Source: Limanda limanda
Lineage: Eukaryota > Chordata > Actinopteri > Pleuronectiformes > Pleuronectidae
Length of the DNA stretch: 64,000 bases
Reading direction: 5' to 3'
Assembly (NCBI RefSeq): GCF_963576545.1
Contig: NC_083641.1
Coordinates: 20,475,523-20,539,522 of the forward strand
The position numbers were made by a program, and so were the translations under genes. This document shows positions 56,215-64,000 of this stretch, one piece after another; the first letter of the stretch is position 1, and every line of letters starts with the position of its first letter. The notes beneath the pieces are model-generated. The model made no database searches and was not told the origin of the DNA. It saw nothing but the letters and a program-made list of their open reading frames with translations.

Positions 56215-59200
56215 ATGAGGGCAGTTATAAACACTTGCTTGCTCTTTCAAATGTTGATGTGTTCTTGCTTTTCCTCGGCCGTGTCCTCCCCTCTTTATTC
56301 CCTCTCCTGCAGGTTACAGGGACAGTTTCATCTAAATGGGATGCACAAGACTGGAGATGTGGTCCTGGGTGGACTGTTTGCAACCCACTTCTTCTCTGCC
56401 TACCCAGACCTGTCGTATACATCTGCACCACGTCAGACGACCTGCCACGGGTGAGTCTGTCAGAAGAAGCAGTGGAGAAAACAAAACAATGTATATATTC
56501 TTTATGCCATTCTAATTATGTATATTTTTACATTTACATAATATTCTTACTATTGTTGCTATTCAACTGTTTTTGCATCTTTCATTTTTTTATTCTCATC
56601 ATTGAACACTAGTGTTTTGTGTGTTAGTTTTGATGTGATAGGATTCAGACAGGCCCAGACCATGGCCTTCGCTATCGATGAGATCAACAGAAACTCCAAC
56701 CTGCTGCCCAATGTTACTCTGGGATACAGTCTGTACGATAACTGCCGCAGACTAGGAATTGGATTCAGTGCAGCGATGTTTTTAGCCAACGGTCAAGAGG
56801 AGCGGGTGACTTTACACGACACATGTGTGGGAACCCCTCCTGTCCTGGGGTTCGTGGGCGATTCTTCCTCCAGACGTTCTATCGCAATCTCCACTGTCTT
56901 AGGTTTATACAGGGTGCCTATGGTGAGTTCTTCTCCTTCATCACGTAATCATTGTTTTGAATAATAATGATATATAATCAAATAATAACACATAACCCCC
57001 TGCTCAAAGACACTTTACATGGATTAAACATATTATATTGTATTATATAATCTGTTAGAAAATAAAATATACTTTGCACGTTTTCAGGATGTACAGTCTT
57101 TTTGTTTTGCTATTTGCAGGTGAGTTATTTTGCAACATGTTCCTGTCTGAGTGATCGGCAAAAGTTTCCCTCATTCTTTAGGACGATCCCGAGTGATGCT
57201 TTCCAGGTGAAAATCTATTAAGAGCATTCAAACTGTAATGAGATATATTATGTGTATAACAGGGAACAACATTTTTGTAATTGGTGGTTTTATGTATCAG
57301 ATCACTACATTCACAGACAGTAATTAAACATGGAACCTGTCTGGCAGGATTTCTGATGAGAGATCATTCCAGCCTGTGCACTAACTCTTTCAGTGTAGGT
57401 TCGTGCTATGATTCAGCTTCTAAAACGCTTCGGCTGGACGTGGGCAGGTCTGCTCATCAGCAGCAATGACTACGGGGTCCACGCCGCCCGATCCTTCCAG
57501 TCCGACCTGGGTCCGTCTGGTGGAGGTTGTCTGGCCTATATGGAGATTCTGCCCAGGGGTGACGACCGAGTTGAGCTGAGGAGGATTGTGAACGTGATGA
57601 GGAAATCCACAGCTCGTGTGGTCATCGTGTTCGCATATGAGAGTCACATGATTAACCTCATGGAAGAGGTTGGACTGGAGATACAATTTCAAGCAACACC
57701 AAATGCTCTTTAGAGTTTTTTCATTTTCAAACGCTTGTTAAATGTGCAGTAATATTGCAATTTACAATTACAGTATGAATAAGTATACTTGGTGTCATGC
57801 AATCTACAGATCGTGAGGCAGAATGTGACAGGCCTGCAGTGGATGGCCAGTGAAGCCTGGACATCAACTGCTGTGCTCAACACTCCTCGCCTCATGCCCT
57901 ACCTGGGTGGAACACTGGGCATCGCCATCCGTCGGGGAGAAATACCAGGACTCAGGGATTTTCTGTTAACAATACGTCCTGATCTTTACCACAACAACAG
58001 CTACGGCAATAGCCTGGTGAGATTTTGACCTTGCAATCCAATGTGGTATATTTGCTGAAATGATCCAATGTCATCATTAAAAACATTCAGTCTTTAATAT
58101 ATTCCAGGTAAATCAGTTTTGGGAACACACTTTTCAGTGTAGATTAGCGCCACCCCCGTCAGGTTGGGTGGAGGCTGGAGGAGCATTGTGCACCGGGCAG
58201 GAAGATTTGGAGACTGTGGAGACTGAGTTTATGGACGTTTCAAACCTCAGGTCAGAGTACAATGTGTACAAGGCTGTGTATGCTCTGGCTTACGCCCTGC
58301 GTGACATGCTGCAGTGTGAGCCGGGGAGAGGACCTTTCACAGGGCACAGCTGTGGGGATTTACACAGACTGGAGCTGTGGCAGGTGAGATATCAGATTAC
58401 ACTCTGCCTGTTAATGTGTACCTGTATTTAGCATTTAGAGCAGAGCAGCATTTAGTGTAATTTGATATATTTGTTTTGTAATATAGAATTGTTGAAATAT
58501 TAACCATATGATAAAAGTGGCCTTTATAAGATGAGATAAGGTAAGATAAGATAATACTTTATTAGTTCCACTATGGGGTAATTCGCATTTTCCAAATTTT
58601 TGATCAGATCAGAGAGAATAAAATCATGTCACTGATTATATTATTTTTCCTTTTTTGGGTTTTAATTTGTAAAAGTGATGTTAATAACTGCAATATTTTC
58701 ATATGCCCTCTTTGGTTTTCTTTCTATCGCTAATTCTGATTTATATAGCTTGTTTATTACTTGGAAGGCGTTAACTTCACCACACCATTTGGGGACGAGG
58801 TATCATTTGATGAGAATGGAGACGTCTTACCGATCTATGACATCATGAACTGGCAGTGGCTCCCTGATGGAGGAACTAAAGTTCACCGTGTGGGTGAGGT
58901 TAAGAAATCAGCCACTAAAGGTGAAGTACTCACACTTCATGACAAGAAGATCTTCTGGAACTTTGAATCCAAACAGGTTATTTCTGACTTTACAGACCAT
59001 TATATAACTCAATAACTCAGTATAGTAGGGTGAGGTAATGATGGATGTAACTTTGTATCCGTGCAGCCTCCTCGGTCAGTGTGCAGTGAGAGCTGTCCTC
59101 CAGGCACCCGCATGGCCCGAAAGAAGGGGAAAGCTCCGTGTTGTTTTGACTGCATCCCCTGTTCTGAAGGGGAAATCAGCAATAAAACTGGTTAGGGTTC

Positions 59201-60182
59201 AATTTAAAACTTTGTAGTTTGGACATATAAATATAATATAAACACATATCTGCACATTTTCCCTGTTCTAGACTCCACGGAGTGCACCAGCTGTCCAGAG
59301 GATTTCTGGTCCAGCCCCCAGAATGATCGCTGCGTTCCAAAGAAAACAGAGTTCCTCTCCTACCATGAGCCTCTGGGTATCTGCCTGACAACCACCTCCC
59401 TGCTGGGCACGTTTATCTGTGTTGTCGTCCTGGGCATCTTCATCCATCACCGCAGGACACCTTTAGTTAGAGCCAACAATTCAGAACTCAGCTTCCTGCT
59501 CTTGGTTTCATTGAAGTTATGTTTCCTTTGCTCTTTGCTGTTCATCGGACGACCCAGAGCATGGACGTGCCAGCTGAGACATGCAGCGTTTGGCATCAGC
59601 TTTGTGCTTTGTGTGTCGTGTATCCTGGTTAAAACCATGGTGGTGCTGGCTGTGTTCAAGGCCTCCAAGCCAGGAGGGGGAGCCACTCTGAAGTGGTTTG
59701 GCTCTGTGCAGCAGAGAGGGACAGTTCTAGTTCTTACTTCTGTTCAAGCAGCGATCTGCACTGCCTGGCTTGTGTCTGCTTCACCAGCTCCTTATAAAAA
59801 CACCCAGTACCACAATGACAAGATAGTGTATGAGTGTGTAGTTGGCTCTACGATTGGCTTTGCAGTGTTGCTTGGCTACATTGGATTTTTGGCTGTGCTC
59901 AGCTTCCTGTTAGCTTTTCTGACGAGGAGTCTCCCCGACAGTTTCAACGAGGCCAAACTCATTACCTTCAGCATGTTGATCTTCTGCGCAGTGTGGGTTG
60001 CCTTCGTCCCCGCGTATATCAGCTCACCAGGCAAATACGCAGATGTAGTGGAGGTATTTGCCATCCTGGCCTCAAGTTTTGGCCTCTTGGTGGCGCTGTT
60101 TGGACCCAAATGTTACATCATCCTATTGAGACCAGAGAGGAACACAAAGAAAGCCATCATGAGTCGAGGCCACACAGAGTGA
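56215..60182 (+). CDS. OlfC (V2R-like) olfactory receptor, intact, array gene 3
   Basis: Third copy. Exons 56215-56450, 56628-56922, 57120-57206, 57399-57668, 57810-58016, 58108-58383, 58749-58976, 59067-59190 and 59272-60182 total 2634 bp for 877 aa, with no stops. All domain and binding-site features of gene 1 are kept (S160, T183, D203, Y231; nine linker cysteines; TM7 [12 protein letters not shown]). Distinctive changes include LYDNCRRLG for [31 protein letters not shown] next to the binding serine, ISSNDYG, and SSPGKYADV in the TM6-TM7 loop. AATAAA at 60272-60277. Substitutions cluster near the ligand-binding lobe, which could alter specificity; this is inference from a handful of sites. 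Confidence 0.94.
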
Positions 60183-60882
60183 CAATATTAACTCTTGAGA
60201 TAAATCTGTGAAATAATCTGATCCACTATGTGTTTTTTAATCCCACCATGAGTATCAGCTTAAACTAAAACAATAAAGATGTGTTCAATTAAAAAGACTG
60301 AAATGGTTGTATATTATTACATTTTAATATAGTGTTTTTTTCTCTAATTATATATTTGTTAATTCCCTGGGACACGAACACTGTTGACAGTAATGCTTTA
60401 AGAAGAAATAAAGTAATTTGTAGACATGACCTCTCCTTCCTCAAAGCAGGGGACAGAAATATACAACCTACTTGTCGAATATATGAGACCTTTACCTACA
60501 TCAGGGACCAGAAATCGTTCTCAACTAAAGCACTCGAAGGTAAAGTCTGGGAAACAGTGAAATCATTTCCCACTGTTGAGACTACAATAAGTAGGTAGAT
60601 GAAATGGTGATTATAATCTTTGTTCCACTATTAACTTCATCATAGTGATAATAGTGACACTGAACTGTGAGCTGTCCCACACTTTATCCCAGGCTCAGAA
60701 ACACCCAACCAAAATTGATATTTACAGCTGTGGGTGTGTGTGTGTGTGTGTGTGTGTGTATTATGCTTTTGTACATATACATATTATATATATAAAAAGA
60801 TACACTTAAATACATTTATAAAAACACAACATTGTTATAGTATTATCAAAAGTGCATAATATCTTATATTAATATATATATA
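60183..60882 (+). other. 3' spacer of array gene 3
   Basis: Collinear with the other two spacers up to the TA tract (AATATATATATA at ~60870-60882), where an LTR inserts. It contains a (GT)n run at ~60734-60758 that is longer than in the sister units. Confidence 0.7.
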
Positions 60883-62508
60883 TGTTGGGACTGAGGCCCC
60901 AGTGATCTGAGTTTTCAGACAAAGGCCCATAAAACTTGAGGCCTAAACGCGATCCTGAGACCAGCCCTAGAGTTTCCTGGGTGTCGACACCCCAACCCCC
61001 CCCCCCAGCCGGCCCTGGGGGGGAAGATGTTGCAAGCAGCTCTCCAGAGACCTAAATGAAACCTGAGACGTCCACTGAGGGCGAAGCCCGCCCCTTGTGG
61101 CCAAATTGTGATAGTTAATTGGCTGAGAGCCACACTGACCCTTGACCCCTCCTCCAGGGGGCCGGTACCTTTCAGGTGCTACAAAAGGGCTGAGTTCACA
61201 GAAATCTTTCTCTTTGTCCTCTCTTCCACTCCGATGCTGACGTAACAACTAGACCCCCCTGGGGTCTTCCTAGTTCACCCAGCAACTTCAGGAGGGAATA
61301 ACTACTTTTCTCTTTTGTCCTCTTTTATGCCATTTTTCCTGCTGCTCAGGTCACAACTAGGCCTCCAGAGGCCTTACCAGACGACTCAGTAACTAAGGAG
61401 GCGATAAGACGTTTATTTTAACTCATTTCATTTTTCTTTCTTTTATCTCAGTCAGACTTTTATTTTGATAGGACTTTTTGCTGTTTTAACTTGAAAGATC
61501 GAACAGGAAGTGCTACCCGCAAGACGGACTCCGACACTTCCACAGACTTTACTTTCTTTTTCCACACGATAATCAACCGGCTACAAGCAGCCGCACGTAC
61601 CGGTAAGGCGGCACGATCTCCGCTGCTACCGTAGAAGACGAAGCTTCATCCCGTCACGGAGCACGACCAATCCGCTCCTGTTCGGCCCTGCGGTGCTCAC
61701 GGGAGCTCGCCTAAGAGACTACGAGCTATTCACTGGATTTCCAGGATATCCGCGCGGAACGCGCACCCACCCCACAAAACCACGGTCACAGTAAGAGGCG
61801 AAACTGTCTGGGCAGATGTTAGTTTAATACGTAGCGTATTGTTTTAATACTTAAGTGTATTTGTTTTATAGGAGACCGCTGAGTCTCCAGTGTTTTAGCG
61901 GCGACGAGCCGGCCACTTCCCGTTTCCGGTTTAACGGCAGTGTTTGCGTTACAGTAATGCTTGCCGTGAGAAGCGCCTCCTGCCGCGCTGTTAACGTCCG
62001 TGTGAGTCTGCAGTGATTTTACCGATCAAAACCTCAGCCCACAACGTGCGCTTGGGGGCTGAGTGATGAACCACTGTTAACGTATTTTTAAGAGTTCGTT
62101 CTCTGCTTGCATGCTTCCTCTCTCTATCTATCCCTCTCTCTCTCCTAAGCCTACGTATATACACGTCCAATATGTATTCATACAGTTCATGTTGTAGAGA
62201 TAGATCTTTACTTAAGGAGCCTGAACGCACCTCGACGCCATTCAGCGCCCAAGCTAAGCTAGAACAAAGAATCCTTTTGTTCTACCTCCTCCTTTGTGTC
62301 TCACACGTGGTCCGGCGGCCTTAGGAGATTATTCATCTCTAGACCCGCCCTCCAATCTGGCTCCAAATTCATAAACAAATCCGCCATCTTGTTTTGTAGT
62401 CACCACCATTTTGAGAGTTTTTAGGCCTAATGACTCCTTGAGTCATTGTCTGCCTCCATCTTAGATGTGACGTCACCACGTGACTACGTCATCGCCACGC
62501 CCCCCTTT

Positions 62509-62600
<92 letters not shown>

Positions 62601-63311
62601 ACTGATAGACACATACACAGACAGACACACATACACAGATATACATAGATTGACCATAGGTTACATGTGTTTCTAAATTGTGATAAGTGCTGCTGCTGTT
62701 GTGATCTTTGAAATATTGGAGTTTGTTAAGATGATGAATCATTAAATAACACTAACTTTATTTCACATACACACACATAGACACACACACACACAGAGAC
62801 ACTTTGACACAGACACACACACACAGAGACAGACATACATAGGTAGACCGCAGGTTTTACATGTATTTTCTGAATTGCTGCTGCTGTTGTTATCTTTGAA
62901 ATATTAGAGTTTGTTAAAATGATGAATCATTGAATAACATTAACTATATTTCCCCTTTCTTTAATAAATGCTTTTGTAATTAAAGTATCTGTAGTATGTG
63001 ATTATTTGTGCATATGTGTGTGAATACAGCTGGATTACGATAGCCTGTGCTTGAACTCGAAAACCCTTCATTGTTTAAGAAATAATCATAAATATTAACT
63101 ATTGAGATTATTAATTTAATATGTATCATATGAGACTGATATTTATAGTTTGAAGCGTTGGTCCCTGTAACCAGGGTGGTGCCCCTCTACGATAAGTTAT
63201 GGCCTTATCATTTTTAATTATTTTTAATAAATAATCTTTTATTATTTTAATAATCATATTTCATGATTATTAATAATTAGCCAACATCAAGTCTACTCCT
63301 ATTGCACAACA
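60883..63311 (+). mobile_element. solo LTR (family C) in the TA tract of the last array unit
   Basis: Starts TGTTGGGACTGAGG and ends TTGCACAACA, with TA repeats on both sides. It shares terminal bases with family A LTRs, but most of its body matches instead the fragment at 4191-9032 (CCTGAGACGTCCACTGAGGG, TTTTGCTGTTTTAACTTGAA). At ~2.43 kb it is long, partly from CA expansions. No primer site or internal retroelement sequence follows, so it is read as solo. Confidence 0.66.
62526..62595. repeat. (AC)n microsatellite
   Basis: About 35 uninterrupted AC dinucleotides within the LTR, followed by shorter CA and CAGACA runs to ~62640 and again at 62765-62830. Confidence 0.95.
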
Positions 63312-63324
63312 TATATATATATAT

Positions 63325-64000
63325 TAGAGCTGTCAAACCATTAAAATATTTAATCGCGATTAATCGCATTTTGTCATAGTTAACTCGCGATTAATCGCAA
63401 TTAATCGCAAATTTGTATCTATTCTGAATGTTCCTTCATTTATTATTTTTCCATAATTTTACTTTTGTTTTAATGCTCTTATCAACATGGAAAAGTGGAT
63501 TGGCTTGCTTTCTGCAAATGTTTTATATTATTGAAAAACATCATTGCCAAACAGGGCGGTACAAAATAAAATTATAAAGTGCACATTTCAGGTAAACAAG
63601 GACTCAGCCTATAGTGCAGTTAAACCATGGCTTAATAATTTCTTTTTTTCAAGTTTGCTGTGAACATAGCAGTCAGACCTCTTATTTCAGAAACAATGAA
63701 CCATAACAGTTAGGTTACCAATAAAAGGTAAGCCTACTACTTCTTTGCTTTAAGCTAGCTACTCAAACAGACAAGCAACAAATAACAAACAAACAAAATA
63801 CACAGGCAGGTGTCGGCCTACTTTGAAATAAATGAAACACAGAACTTTGTAGGGCTATTTGAGTCCTCCCCTTATTTGTGGAAAATGTATGAATAAGAAG
63901 TACCCTATTTTTAAATAAATAAAAACATATAGCTGCAGCCTAATAGTGTAAAGGACTGGGTTTATGTTTATGTTTGCTTTTGACGTATGCTCAGTAAAAC
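63325..64000. mobile_element. left end of a hAT-like element, running off the window
   Basis: It begins TAGAGCTGTCAAACCATTAA followed by repeated ATTAATCGCGATTAATCGCA (63350-63412), a terminus seen in many fish hAT elements. About 63795-63945 is the reverse complement of 5650-5830 in the complete hAT element (CAGGTGTCGGCCTACTTTGA; CCTATTTTTAAATAAATAAA). No transposase frame was found in the visible part. Confidence 0.6.

Larger units (their letters stand above)
46052..60882 (+). repeat. tandem array of three ~4.94-kb OlfC gene units
   Basis: The same unit repeats three times: upstream AT-rich segment, conserved ~90-bp promoter block (CCCTTTACTTCTCCCTCTGC), nine-exon gene, and 3' spacer ending in a TA tract. 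Start codons are 4949 and 4933 bp apart. Coding and intronic sequences differ at only scattered positions. The pseudogene at 42430 and the spacer 43166-43589 are the remains of a fourth, older unit on the left. Confidence 0.92.

Noticed and set aside
46052..60882. Possible CRISPR-like or satellite array
   Set aside because: The repeats are ~4.94-kb gene units in a vertebrate genome; no short spaced direct repeats were seen.

Overview
This window reads as teleost fish nuclear DNA. It carries intron-containing vertebrate family C receptor genes with GT-AG splice sites, together with a repeat load typical of ray-finned fish: Ty3/gypsy and Gmr1-type LTR elements, several hAT lineages including a Tol2-like one, an L2-type LINE, a tRNA-derived SINE, and long CA/GT microsatellites. 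Only vertebrate-type genes are present.

The host genes are a cluster of OlfC (vomeronasal type-2-like) olfactory receptors. I could assemble five complete reading frames by hand. Two lie on the minus strand (28549-23415 and 42232-37219; 861 and 859 aa) and are paralogues of each other. Three lie on the plus strand (46333-50305, 51282-55254, 56215-60182; 876, 877 and 877 aa) as a near-identical tandem array with a period of about 4.94 kb. All encode a signal peptide, a venus-flytrap amino-acid-binding domain, a nine-cysteine linker and a seven-helix domain. Decayed OlfC copies are scattered around them: 4041-4190, 21633-22960, 29610-30727, 35474-36760 and 42430-43165.

Layout. 1-1892: 5' part of a minus-strand Ty3/gypsy element cut by the window edge. 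1893-9032: nested DNA transposons and LTR fragments around an OlfC exon-1 relic. 9033-16138: two further LTR elements, the second a Gmr1-type element with integrase upstream of reverse transcriptase. 16139-21630: Harbinger-like, LTR, hAT and Tol2-like fragments. 21631-30830 and 35465-43590: a segmental duplication, each copy holding a plus-strand OlfC relic, an intact minus-strand OlfC gene and a second plus-strand pseudogene. Between the copies lie LTR fragments and a broken L2 LINE (30830-35465). 43590-46051: a CpG-rich insertion and a solo LTR. 46052-60882: the tandem OlfC array. 60883-63311: another solo LTR. 63325-64000: the left end of a hAT element.

The five receptors are alternative chemosensory receptors rather than a pathway. 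In fish, OlfC receptors are expressed in microvillous olfactory neurons and many detect amino acids. Their evolution here shows tandem duplication, whole-block duplication with gene death, and transposon insertion. Several insertions can be dated relative to one another because the empty site survives in a paralogous copy. I found no wholly new type of system. The most unusual points are the non-homologous extra introns in the two receptor lineages, a probable 6-nt splice-acceptor shift in one gene, and two LTR insertions in the same TA tract of the array unit. All exon joins were made by eye and lack transcript support.
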